Origin: Bactrocera neohumeralis
Taxonomy: Eukaryota; Arthropoda; Insecta; Diptera; Tephritidae
NCBI RefSeq assembly: GCF_024586455.1
Contig: NW_026089623.1
Span: 2,725,367 to 2,789,366 of the forward strand
Length of the DNA stretch: 64,000 nt
Direction: 5' to 3'
Shown: piece after piece, positions 53,174-63,107 of the stretch
Numbering within the stretch: the stretch's first letter is position 1
Layout: the number at the start of each line of letters is the position of its first letter
Position numbers and translations under genes: made by a program
Notes under the pieces: generated by a model
Seen by the model: the letters and a program-made list of their open reading frames with translations, nothing else
Databases searched by the model: none
What the model was told of the DNA's origin: nothing

Positions 53174-53730
53174 TAATAAATGATCAGGTTTACGAGAAAA
53201 GTTGAAATCCGTTTGACTATCCGTCTGTTCGAACGTCCGTCCATGCAAGCTGTAACTTGAGTCGAAATGGAGATATTTTGACGAAACCTGGTATGCGCTT
53301 TCCTTAATACAAAGGAAATTTCGAGTTCATAGATGGGCATAATCGGACAACTGCCACGTCCACAAGTCGCCGTTAACCGAAAACATATGTATAAAGTGCC
53401 ATAACTAAGGACTAAATTAATATATAAAGCTATAATTTATGTCTCGAGACCCGACTAACCGATTTCTACAAAATTTATTACGTGGCATTCTTCATATATT
53501 CTTATGTCACCTTGTGAAAATGAGCGAAATCGGAAAACAACTACGCTTACTTCCCATACAACACAATTTTAAATTCCACTTGAATCGTTCAATTTCCAGT
53601 ATACAAATCATGAAGCAATTAATATAACGGAATTTAACTTCGCACGAATAATGCCTTTAGTGTGTGCCACCTTATGACCAACAAATTTATGAATCCAACA
53701 AAAATTGATCGAGCCCCTTCTATTTTTTTA

Positions 53731-55757
53731 GAAACCACTTGCGCGGATATAGCCGAGTTAACAACAAGTTGACGTTGTTGTTGATGCTGGTTCAAGATAG
53801 ACGAAGTTATCTACGACTTCAATATTATTACTGTCAACAATGACGTGAGAGTCAAGTCGCGAGTGGGACAACTGTTTGTTTGATGACTGAAGATATTTCG
53901 TCTTGCCCTAGTTCACCACCAGACCCACTTGCTTCGCTTCCTGATGCATTCTGGAGAAAGCAGAACTAACAGCGTGGTTGTTAAGGCCAATGATATCAAT
54001 ACCATCAGCATACGCTAGCACTAGAAGATGGCACCTTCTCTATTTAGTTCTACAGCTCGATATATTTTCTCCAGCAGCAGGTTAAAGAAGTCGCACGACA
54101 GGGAGTCGCATTGTCTGAAACCTCGTGTGGTATTGAAGGGCTCTGAGAGGTCCATCCCGATCCTGACGGAACTTTTGGTGTTGCTTAACGTAAGTTTACA
54201 ATTCACACATCGCGGCATAAAGGCAGCTCCTTTTCGTGCTGTTTGAAATCGACGAAGAGGTGGTGTGTGTCGGTTTTCCTTTCACGGGTCTTTTCAAAAA
54301 ATTAGCGCATTGTGAATATCTGGTAGGTTGTTGATTTTCTAATTCTAAAGCCACACTGATAAGGTCCAATCAGTTTGTTAACGGCGGGCTTTAATATTTC
54401 ACGCAATACGCTCTATAAAACCTTATACATATGCTCTGTTAAGTAGGCTTATCTCACGGTGGTTGGCGCAGATTATGGTGTCTCCCTTTTTGAGGATTAT
54501 ATTCCAATCGTTGGGTATGCTTTCGTCCAACCATATTTTAAAAAGTAGCTCATGCATGTTCCTTATCAGTTCTTCGCTGCCGTGTTTGAATAGCTCGGCT
54601 GGCAATCCAACGACCACCGCCGCTTTGTTGTTCTTCAGGCGGGTAATTGCTATTCGTGCCTCTTCATGGTCGGGCAATGGAACGTCTGCTCCATTGTCAT
54701 CGATTGGGGAATCGGGTTCACGGTATCCTGGCGTCTATCCCATCCGGCACGTGTTGTGGTCTATCGTAACGTGGCGAGGTAGGCAGTCTGTTTTCCCTCC
54801 GCTGCGACGAGGCACTCCACATCCTACCAGCTGTTCTTTTGCTTTTTCCGAAAGCCAATGGTTTCGGTTGCAGCTGCACGTAAGGATCCTGAAATGCCGT
54901 CCCACGGTTCCCTTATACAAAGTTGTTGACGAGTACTCAGAGAGCGCAGGAATGCCAGGCGAGTCGAAAATCGTTCGGCTACAAGTTGTGACTGCAGCTT
55001 TTTTACGTCGAATCTTCCCTGTGTTTGTTAAGGTGCGTTTTTACTGCACACAGAACTGTTGCGCCAAAGATACCTTATTTGTCCATCTTGGCGTTACAGT
55101 CGCAAAGCACGATTTTGCCATCGTGCGGGGGCAGCTCTCATAGGTGCTCTCCAAGCGCTCATAGAAGGCATCTTTGGTCACATCGTCCTTCTCTCCCGTC
55201 GGAGCGTAGGCGGAAATTAGCGATATGTTAAATAACTTTGCTTTGATGCGGATTGTGTCTAGACGTTCATCCATCTTAGTGAATAACTGTACTCGGCGAC
55301 GGAGTCTCTCTCCCACCACGAATCCCACACCGAACTTGCGCTCCTTTATATGTCCACCGTAGTAAATGTCACAAGGACCTATTCGCCTCAGTCCTTGTCC
55401 CGTTCATCGCATTTCTTGGACAGCGGTGATTTCAGCCTTTATTTTCACGAGGACATCGCAACTAATGAACCGGACATTCCAGGTGCATGCCCTAAAATCG
55501 TAATCCTTTTTTCGTTTGCCATGGTCTTCATCGAAATGGGGGTCTCTCATTCGAGACTGTTCATTGGAGACATTTTTGCGTGATGGGGATATTTCGCCTT
55601 ATCACTTTAACTCGCCTTCACACTGAGGTTCTTAGGCCGGAAGTCGTTAGCTGCTTGAGCCATATATAATATAAAAGAATCGTTTCTGGCCACTCCCAAG
55701 TGAAGGGCGATCACAGAATTTTCCTCACTTGCGTGAACTTCTACACAGAACTCCATC
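53731..55757 (-). mobile_element. RTE-type LINE, 5' start to RT, decayed
   Basis: The minus strand starts at 55757 with the family 5' end and runs EN (55328-55041: GFVVGERLRRR, SAYAPTGEKDDVTKDAF), linker (54920-54735: NHWLSEKAKEQLVG), RT entry (54677-54423: PDHEEARIAITRLKNNKAA, ICANHREISLLNRAY) and FNTTRGFRQCDSLSCDFFN (54218-54021). It ends near 53731 without the 3' tail. Many frameshifts, and a deletion near 54730. Confidence 0.8.
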
Positions 55758-56668
55758 CTCCTAGGTACCGAATATTTGGACCCCAGTACCTATAGTTGAC
55801 TTTTGGTAGAAAATGTCGGTCAATGTGTGTGATATATATAACTGAAATTCAGGGATAATCCTTCTCTTATAATGATATGTCTGTATGTCAAAAATGGGTT
55901 GAATCAGATCAATATTTCCCTTAGCACCCATATACTTAAAATAAATATAATCGAACTTTAGAGCATACATGGGCGTTTTGACTCACATGAACAGTTACTC
56001 TCAGCACACTTATTCTTACGCTCTTATTTGAGTCGCTATTGAGAGCGAAAAAACCAGTTTTGCACTGTGGGATAATGAATTGATTTTCCTGCCAGTTGCG
56101 CTGCAGACAGCAACTAGGTAACATAGGTAGTCGGTATGTTGATGTTTTTTTATGCCCTAGTATATTTTTGAGAGTTGAAGAGGGACCATTGCTTTAGAGT
56201 GACTTTGTACCGCATATATCGGTAGATATGTATGTGAGTTACTCCAGTTGAGAGAGCGTGTTTTACTCATAACGGTGTATCTTTGTGTATAAAATAGATA
56301 AATTTCAGCGAAAACTTGACCTACATATATAGCCAGGGAAATACTTTAAGTTGTAAAAGCAATCATATAAAGTAAATTCACCCCGATGTTCGAAAATCCT
56401 GATAATAGTTATATGGGGGCTAGGTCAAGGTTTCGCTCAATTGTATATATTGACCGATATATCCCGGATAAAGTGGAAGTTCGAAAATCTTTACATTAGG
56501 GGCTCAGGGAAGTATTGACCGAAATCAACCCATTTATGATTCACAGAATTCCTATTGTGAGCAAAAGATCCTCTCAGAATTTCAATTGTACATCTCACAC
56601 GTTGACCGTTATTTTCAGTCAAAAGTCAACTGTAGATACTGGGGTCCACATATTCGGTGCCTAGGGGC
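55758..56668. mobile_element. Long-TIR element, CCTAGGYACCGAATAT termini
   Basis: The first 110 bp (55758-55870) are an inverted, diverged copy of the last 110 bp (about 56560-56668): CTAGGTACCGAATATTTGGA versus complement CTAGGCACCGAATATGTGGA, then ACCCCAGTA and GTTGACTTTTG. The interior is non-coding and includes an approximately 370-bp unrelated segment around 55960-56300. The superfamily is unclear. A single end recurs at 41678. Confidence 0.65.
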
Positions 56669-56800
56669 TTGAACAGTTTTGTTTGGATGTAAACAATTTT
56701 TGTTCATAAGGTGGCATACTATAAAGGAATTATTGGTACGCAATTGTATCCCGTTATGTTAATTACTTCTTGATTTGTGTATCAGAAAGTGAAAGAATCA
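56669..56800 (-). mobile_element. Mini-me-like 3' fragment, copy E
   Basis: The reverse complement of 53620-53720-type sequence (ATAAGGTGGCA...GTACGCAATTGTATCCCGTTAT). Borders the long-TIR element as at 41670. Confidence 0.5.
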
Positions 56801-57310
56801 AGTGGTGACATCGATAAAGGGGGCGAATTTAATGCATTTGGTTTGCTTTCCGAATGGCTTCCAAACGGTTGCAATGATCTCAAATGGCATCAAATGGTTT
56901 ATTTGTAAACAACAATTTGTAAAAATAGGCATTTATAAATAGTTACATTATTGATTATTACTTACCGCAGTATGTCCTTCTGTATCGATTTATAAGCTCA
57001 AACTTATTACTAAATTAGTTAAAAGAGAATCGAGTGAAAGTAAACGCAATACTTTATTGTAACGCAATCTTAAGAGCTGGGATCAGCTACAAATACGAAA
57101 TGTTTGGAAATTTTAGATGTATCCACTGCTGATGTTGAACTATTTCAATGTCAATGTCATTACTGGCGTACACACCGGGTCAGATGACATTAATTCTGGT
57201 GATGCTATAGGTTCAGCTGACATTAGTTCATTAGTAGTAATGAACAAAAGTAATGTTGAATTCGATATGTTTTAAAGAAGAAATAATTTTAATAATAAAC
57301 GTGTAAAACT
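56801..57310. other. No repeat recognised; possible 3' exon of the Myb/SANT gene
   Basis: One minus-strand frame at about 57230-57140 (MSAEPIASPELMSSDPV-like) has the Ser/Pro composition of a linker, but I found no acceptor that joins it in frame. Otherwise nothing. Confidence 0.25.
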
Positions 57311-57318
57311 CAGCTTAC

Positions 57319-57811
57319 CACAGTAAATGATTCGTAGATTTCAGCAGTATTGGCTGCCGTCAGTCCGATAATTTTATGAACCGCATCAAATGTTTCCATC
57401 CCGATTGACTGCTCCCCGAGGGTCCAACTTTTTTCTTTTCCTCTCTGCAATTTCACAAAAGTTAATAATGTCAAAAAGATTATATTCATGCATAGTATAC
57501 CTAAGTATGTATATTTTTGTGTGAGATTCCTTATTTTGACATGAACTTCTTTTGGAGTAAATTTGTGTGCCATTTGCACAGATATATCGGCATAGATATG
57601 CAAATTTCGTTTAGCACGTCGCAACTCTCCGACTCGTTCACGCCACAAATCAATTAAAACATTTTCGTCACTGTTTGTCCACATTGTTCGTTGTTTATTT
57701 CCTTCCATCTAAAAATATTAAAATTAGTTTTTGTAAATATACTGGCCCATAATATAATAAGCAATATAAAAATAACTTACCTCTAACGCTTTCCTTAAAT
57801 CCTTTGTTAAC
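57319..57811 (-). CDS. Myb/SANT-like (MADF-type) DNA-binding protein, partial model
   Basis: Minus strand. Exon with ATG at 57706-57708 (MEGNKQRTMWTNSDENVLID) runs to 57501. A possible 56-bp intron (57500-57445, GTATAC...TTGCAG) follows, though the frame stays open through it; then exon 57444-57319, ending at GTAAGC. Helix pattern WTNSDENVLIDLWRERVGEL, RRAKRNLHIYADISVQM, EVHVKIRNLTQKY fits insect Myb/SANT-like domains. Upstream, intron 57780-57709 (GTAAGT...TTTTAG) abuts the ATG, and a short 5' exon (57781-57811) runs into repeat copy F. Could be a host gene or a Harbinger-type accessory ORF. Codons are intact. Confidence 0.5.
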
Positions 57812-58098
57812 CTGAACAGGGTATATTAAGTTTGTCACGAAGTTTGTAACACCCAGAAGGAATCGTCGGAGACCCTATAAAGTATATATATAAATGATCA
57901 GTATGTCGAGCTGAGTCGATTTAGCCATGTCCGTCTGTCTGTCCGTCTGTCCGTCTGTCTGTATATATACGAACTAGTCCCTCAGTTTTTAAGATATCGT
58001 TTTGAAATTTTGCAAACGTCATTTTCTCTTCAAGAAGCTGCTCATTTGTCGGAACGGCCGATATCGGACCACTATAACATATAGCTGCCATACAAACT

Positions 58099-58715
58099 GA
58101 ACGATCGGAATCAAATGCTTGTATGGAAAACTTTCACATTTGACAAGATATATTCACGAAATTTGGTATATGTTATTTTCTAAGGCAACAATATAATCTC
58201 CAAAGAAATTGTTCAGATCGGTTAACTATAGCATATAGCTGCCATACAAACTGAACGATCGGAATCAAGTTCTTGTATGGAAAACTTTCACATTTGAGAA
58301 GATATATTCACGAAATTTGGTATATGTTATTTTCTAAGGCAACAATGTAATTTCCGAAGAAATTGTTCAGATCGGGTAACTAAAGCATATAGCTGCCATA
58401 CAAACTGAACGATCGGAATTAAGCTCTGGTATGGACAACTTTCACATTTGACAAGATATATTCACGAAATTTGGTATATGTTATTTTCTAAGGCAACAAT
58501 GTAATCTCTGAAGAAATTGTTCAGATCGGTTAACTATAGCATATAGCAGCCATACAAACTGAACGATCGGAATCAAGTTCTTGTATGGACAACTTTCACA
58601 TTTGACAAGATATATTCACGAAATTTGATATATGTTATTTTCTAAGGCAACATTTTCATCTCTAAAAAACTTGTTTAGAACAGATTACTATAGCATACAA
58701 ACTGAACACATAGTT
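58099..58715. repeat. Tandem array of 154-bp units
   Basis: GAACGATCGGAAT recurs at 58099, 58253, 58407 and 58561, exactly 154 bp apart. Each unit includes TATGGAAAACTTTCACATTT, AAGATATATTCACGAAATTT and TTGTTCAGATCGG. The fourth unit is degenerate at its end. Lies within copy F. Confidence 0.9.
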
Positions 58716-58748
58716 ACTAACAGAAATGCACCTGTGAAGGGTATTTAG

Positions 58749-58765
58749 CTTCGGTGCAACCGAAG
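58749..58765. other. Subterminal hairpin of repeat copy F
   Basis: CTTCGGTGCAACCGAAG forms a 7-bp stem with a 3-nt loop (CTTCGGT/ACCGAAG), about 27 bases from the element end. Copy A has the counterpart GTTCGG...CCGAAC. Confidence 0.8.
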
Positions 58766-58955
58766 TTAACGTTTTTTCTTGTTATCTTCTCATTTCTATC
58801 AATCACTATTCACAATAGCAAAAATCTGCAATTTTTAACCAATGTTGCCTACTAAAATTTGGTAAATTCAGCTTAAAGAGATATGAAAATGAAACATTCA
58901 ACTGTAAAATAAACATAGAAATTGAATATTAACATATTTGTATATATGTATGTTA

Positions 58956-59593
58956 GGGTGTGTCATTCTGAATCAACCTTTTTTTTCAACTGAAAAACAG
59001 GGTATAAACTTTCGAAAATGTGAAAAAGAAAGCCACTCTAAAGATGAGCTCTTAATATTAATATTAAGAGGTGCCTATTTCAAATTTTCTGTTTTCCATA
59101 TAAATAACATGGGAAAAAAATCATTTTTTTTGTGGTGGTTCTTGTGCAGAGGTTATTATATGTGCGCGCGATGGCTGCCAGTAGGGATGGAAAACTCGAT
59201 TCCGATTCTGCTCGAAAATCGAGTTTTCTCGTAAAATAATCGATTTTTCGAATGTCAAGAATCGATTCTTAATCCACTTCGACTACTGAAGATCGATTCC
59301 GAAAAATCGATTATTTTACGAGAGAACTCGATTCTCGAGTAGAATCGGAATGGAGTTTACCATCCCTACTGGCAGCCATCGCGTGCACATATAATAACCT
59401 CCGCACAATAACTACCACAAAAAAAATTATTTTTTTCCATGTTATTTATATGGAAAACAGAAAATTTGAAATAGGCGCCTCTTAATATTAATATTAAGAG
59501 CTCATCCTTTGAATGACTTTCTTTTGCACATTTTCGAAAGTTTTTAGCCTGTTTTTCAGTTGAAAAAAAAGGTTGACTCAGAATGACACACCC
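58956..59593. mobile_element. 638-bp palindromic fold-back element with nested core
   Basis: TIR GGGTGTGTCATTCTGA; TA at 58954-58955 and 59594-59595. The arms are inverted for about 225 bp each. The core 59183-59368 has its own inverted ends (TAGGGATGG...CCATCCCTA) and ATCGATT words. Half copies lie at 41702-41969 and a core relative at 11405-12038. Non-coding. Confidence 0.85.
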
Positions 59594-59639
59594 TAATGTA
59601 TGTACATATGTATATGGGCAAGGTTGCCAATAAGTGGAG

Positions 59640-60130
59640 TGGAAAAGTGTGTTATATGGGAAGAAAGCATGTTCAAAGATCGAAGGAAATCTGTTGGGAT
59701 CTTTGATGTTAATAATATTCTTGCTGAGTGGTTTGCTGTAGTGGCCACTGATTTTCAGATAATTGGAGCCACTTTAGCCCATACCACCAGATGTCTACAT
59801 TCAATATTTTTCTACGGGAGTTCCTCTTGATGCAACATCCGCTGGGTTGTCTTTAGAGCTTACATGTTTCCACTTTAATTGTAAAGTGAGCTGTTTGATT
59901 TAAAGACCCGATATCTTATAAATTTATCCTTGTTCTTTAAATTTTCAATCCAAGCCAAGGTTAATGTTGAATCGCTCGATGTATTGATTGTATGGCTAAT
60001 GGTAATTATTCTTACCACTTTTTGATTAATTTAGATAAGTGTCCTATGCAAAGTTCTAATTTCGGAATTGTGTTCCGATGTTTTAGCGGGTAAACTTTTG
60101 TTTTTGCTGTTAAAAGTTTGACATTTTTCC
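59640..60130 (-). pseudogene. BEL/Pao pol fragment (RNase H to integrase junction)
   Basis: Degenerate minus-strand coding: SDSTLTLAWIENLKNKDKF, HVSSKDNPADVASRGTPVEK, then WWYGLKWLQLSENQWP. The DST-NPAD-SRG-WW order is the BEL/Pao RNase H end and its following linker. Multiple stops and frame changes. Not linked to the element at 735-6990. Confidence 0.65.
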
Positions 60131-60465
60131 TTTTTTTCATACATTATTATTTCATTACACCAGCTGCATTTGCAGAGACCAACCAGTTCGTTACTATAAA
60201 TTTGTAAATTATGGGGTCCTTTGCAAATCGTAATTAATTTATTTTTTTACGATTCCTCGTGGTTTGTATTCTGCGGTGATGGTACCATCTGATAAAGGCG
60301 GCTTGACTTCTGGCGTACTGTGTTTCCTAGTGAGTAATATTACCAGTACTTCCGACACAAGTGTGATATCTAGCACTATTTGTCGATTTTTTGTGATAAA
60401 AATGCATCTGTTGCACAACAGAAGCTTATGGCTTAAGTAGTTAAAGAGACACTCACTTCTATCAT
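60131..60465. other. No gene or recognised repeat
   Basis: AT-rich with minor ORFs only. Confidence 0.35.
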
Positions 60466-60469
60466 TGAA

Positions 60470-60760
60470 GAATGTGCTGCTGCATACTAACTCAAGATCT
60501 GAAACCACTACCATAAACGTCGTGAATTAGCTGATTTTGCCTTGCAACAACTTGAAACTTGAAATTATCTTCTCTGATGAGACTCACTTTAATTGAGCAG
60601 TGCGGTAAAAACCAAAATTATTATCAATACTGGCGCGAAGAAAATCCACAAATTATTCATGAACAATCATTACATTCACTTAAATTGACTGTTTGGTGTG
60701 GTTTTTGGTCTGGCGGAATCATCTTTCGAAAATAATGATGATCACGACTTGATTTAGTGG
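60470..60760 (+). pseudogene. DD41D-type transposase fragment
   Basis: Plus-strand pieces EIIFSDETHFN (first catalytic Asp), NYYQYWREENPQIIHEQSL and LTVWCGFWSGGIIF. These parallel the element at 14322-15411 (MSDEAHFH, WCAVYTGRVVETFF). The two downstream acids are missing. Confidence 0.65.
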
Positions 60761-60845
60761 AAAAGGTTTTCGAAATTGGATTCATCGAATTCGTTCCTGT
60801 AAAAGGCCATTTGAATGATGTTTTATTCGGAATTTAATTATTGTA

Positions 60846-61160
60846 TCAATCGCACTTGACATTAAATAAAAAAAACAATTGAAATTGCTTTGGAGCATCT
60901 CCATGTTTCTCAGCAAAGCTTGCATCCGTTCCCATTGGGCTCTGGGGATTCTTTTTCAGAATCTCCCTCATCCACCACACCAAAGATAACGCGGTCCGGG
61001 CCACTTTAGGGTTCTTGGAGCTCTTTTTTAAACTTCTCATTGGTTAGCGGTTGCGGTTGCAGCTGCATACTTCTCAACAGGTAGGCAGTATCTCGCTTCT
61101 CTGCATACCTTGCCTTCTTCGGGTCATCAACCTTAAAAATAGGGCATTCCCTAGCAGACG
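60846..61160 (-). pseudogene. Gag-like ORF fragment, unrecognised family
   Basis: The minus strand reads ECPIFKVDDPKKARYAEKR from about 61160, then after a frame change MRSLKKSSKNPKVARTALSL. The CPIFK motif following Cys/Ala residues resembles the end of a zinc knuckle in LINE or LTR gag proteins. I do not recognise the downstream part and assign no function. Confidence 0.35.
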
Positions 61161-61470
61161 CATTACAAAATTAAAAAGCCCTGCTATTTATAAAAATACA
61201 GGCAAAATTAAAAAGGAAACGGAGAAATTCTTAAACACAAAAATAATAGTTGTATGGGGGTGTATATTCCCGCATATTAATAACATAAAAATAATTGTAA
61301 GACGGGTGTATATTCCCGCATATTAAACTGAACACATAAGCCGTTTTAGCAAAAAACTAAACGCAGCGATCTAACTGCCATCCTAAGAAATACTCAACGG
61401 CTGTGAATCAAGGCAGAGCAAGGACAACGAGGCGACCAAATCAATATACCTCCACCGATTTCTTTGGAAA
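61161..61470. other. Non-coding with a short direct repeat
   Basis: GGGTGTATATTCCCGCATAT occurs at 61258 and 61304 (46 bp apart). No gene. Confidence 0.5.
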
Positions 61471-61474
61471 ATAC

Positions 61475-62190
61475 CCAGCAGTACATATGTATAAGAGAAG
61501 TTTGCGGAAAAATACTCAAAATGAAAATAAAGAGAAAAAAGATTCTTAAAGCCCAAGCGGACTTATCCGAAAAGGTGTTGAGCATGTTCAACACTATCAA
61601 CAAGGAACAAAGAGTCATTCATGAAGAAAATTGAAAACCTCAGAAGAAAAATAGATGATCTACGTAAGTAGGGAAATAATGATCAGCAACGATCATATGA
61701 AGTGATTAGACTTTTTATTTATTGATATTCAAAATCGAAAAAGCAAATAAGATTTCAATGAAAAAATTGAAGACTTATTTGAAAAAATAAATGATGAATA
61801 TTATGGAGAGCTTCAAAATTATAAAAGAAGAGCCTAAAATTTCTTATCGTCCTAACTTGGAAATAGAAAAATTAAAAATTCCAAAATTATATGGCGATAT
61901 CAAAGAATGGGGAAATTGTTATAACGTGTTCCAAGATATGGTACATAATAACGAGCAGTTATCAAGCTCAGAAAAAAGCTACGTTTTCGTCTATGTTCTA
62001 AAGGCGAAGCTGCGCGATTAATATCTGCAAATTTCAGCTAAAAATTACGAAGCAGCAAGGAGTTACTTAAGAAAAGGTATGACAATAAACGAATTCTGTT
62101 TACAACACAGTGGGGCAGAATATTGGATCAACCAAATATAAATAGTGACAATGCTGAAAGTGTAAGACAATTTCACTGGTAGACACATGA
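61475..62190 (+). pseudogene. BEL/Pao gag N-terminal fragment (DUF1759-like)
   Basis: Starts near KILKAQADLSEKVLSMFNTI. 61791-62021 holds the DUF1759 core: LKIPKLYGDIKEWGNCYNVF, DMVHNNEQLSSSEKSY. After a frame change it continues with GEAARLISANFSAKNYEAAR-like sequence to 62190, where the mosaic repeat interrupts it. A second BEL/Pao lineage compared with the element at 735-6990. Confidence 0.7.
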
Positions 62191-62192
62191 GT

Positions 62193-62560
62193 GGCTTTAG
62201 ATTTTACAATACTACTGTGATCAAATTGAAAGGATAATTACTTCGCGTGTTTTTCGAATCAGTATATTTTCAAAATACTCATTAGTATATGAGATACGCG
62301 TCGTTTTGTGAGGTTCTAAAAGTGAATTCTTCGATTTTTACTATGTCTGAATTTATTGAACAAAGAAGTGCGATAATGCACCATCTCATACTGCATTGGT
62401 TATTCGTGATCAATTCGTTACATTTTCAACTAATATCGTGCCGCAACCACCGCATTCGCCTGATTTGTCTTCGTGTAACTTCTGGCTAATCAGCAAATTC
62501 ATATGACCACTCCGAGCAGTGGCCAGTACGTCAGGCACTCTCTCCGTGAGAAAAAAACGT
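62193..62560 (+). pseudogene. Mariner derivative, second copy of the deleted form
   Basis: Same structure as 20150-20460: MSEFIEQRS joined to the second-Asp region at AAGTGCGATAATGCACCATC. It has SPDLSSCNFWL with Asn at the third catalytic position. The preceding GATTTTACAATACTACTGTG is also shared. The identical junction shows common descent. Confidence 0.75.
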
Positions 62561-62569
62561 TGCCAGTGA

Positions 62570-63097
62570 ACCTCTAGTTGATCCCAAAAACGTATTACTA
62601 TCACTTTTGCATATTAAATTGGGTTTAATGAAAAATTTTGTTAAGGCAATGGACAGAAATGGAAGAGGGTTCTTGTATCTGAAACAAAAATTTCCAAGAG
62701 TCAGTGAAGCAAAAATTAAGGAGGGCATATTTGTGGGTCCGCAAATAAGAGAACTAATGAAAGATAAAACATTTGAGAAACTAAAATACGAGCCTAGAGT
62801 GCCTCTAAAAGCGTTGTTAAAAATTTTCTTGGAAATGTGAAAGCTGACAATTACAAATGTCTTGCGACAGACGTACTACTTACTGGCTATAAAAAAATGG
62901 GCTGCAACATGTCCCCTAAAATTTACTTTCTGGACTCCCACCTGGATTTTTTCTTCGAAAATTCAGGGGCCGTAAGGGACGAGCATGGGGAACGATTCCA
63001 CCAAGAAATTTCTGCAATAGAGAAACGGTACCAAGGCAATTGGAAAAACATCGACAGTAACATTTTAAGGTATTCTTTTGTTAATAAAATTATATAA
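62570..63097 (+). pseudogene. Module X, best copy
   Basis: 62607-62840 reads HIKLGLMKNFVKAMDRNGRG, PRVSEAKIKEGIFVGPQIRE. 62837-63097 (another frame) reads CNMSPKIYFLDSHLDFFFEN, VRDEHGERFHQEISAIEKRY. One frameshift near 62838 separates them. It ends at the pogo insertion. A conserved arthropod repeat protein of unknown role, probably the C-terminal part of a transposon-encoded protein. SDEHGERFHQ here has Arg for Ser. Confidence 0.6.
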
Positions 63098-63107
63098 CAA
63101 TAATATA

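Larger units (their letters stand above)
51941..53720. mobile_element. Mini-me/Helentron-like repeat, copy D, split by a mariner
   Basis: Left part 51941-52068 (TATACTCTTGCAACCAGTTG, then ATAGGGTTATA) and right part 53174-53720 (a CCGTCTGTTCGAACGTCCGTCC tract, CAAGCTGTAACTTGAGT, GATGGGCATAATCGGACAAC). The mariner lies between them. Confidence 0.7.
57812..58792. mobile_element. Mini-me/Helentron-like repeat, copy F
   Basis: Starts CTGAACAGGGTATATTAAG. Carries CCGTCTGTCTGTCCGTCTG at 57930-57960, a 154-bp tandem array and a 3' hairpin, ending TTTTTTCTTGTT. Inserted between the 5' exon of the Myb/SANT gene and its presumed upstream sequence. Confidence 0.75.

Noticed and set aside
58099..58715. 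Regularly spaced repeats that could suggest a CRISPR array
   Set aside because: The 154-bp units are contiguous, with no distinct repeats and variable spacers, and lie inside a eukaryotic repeat.
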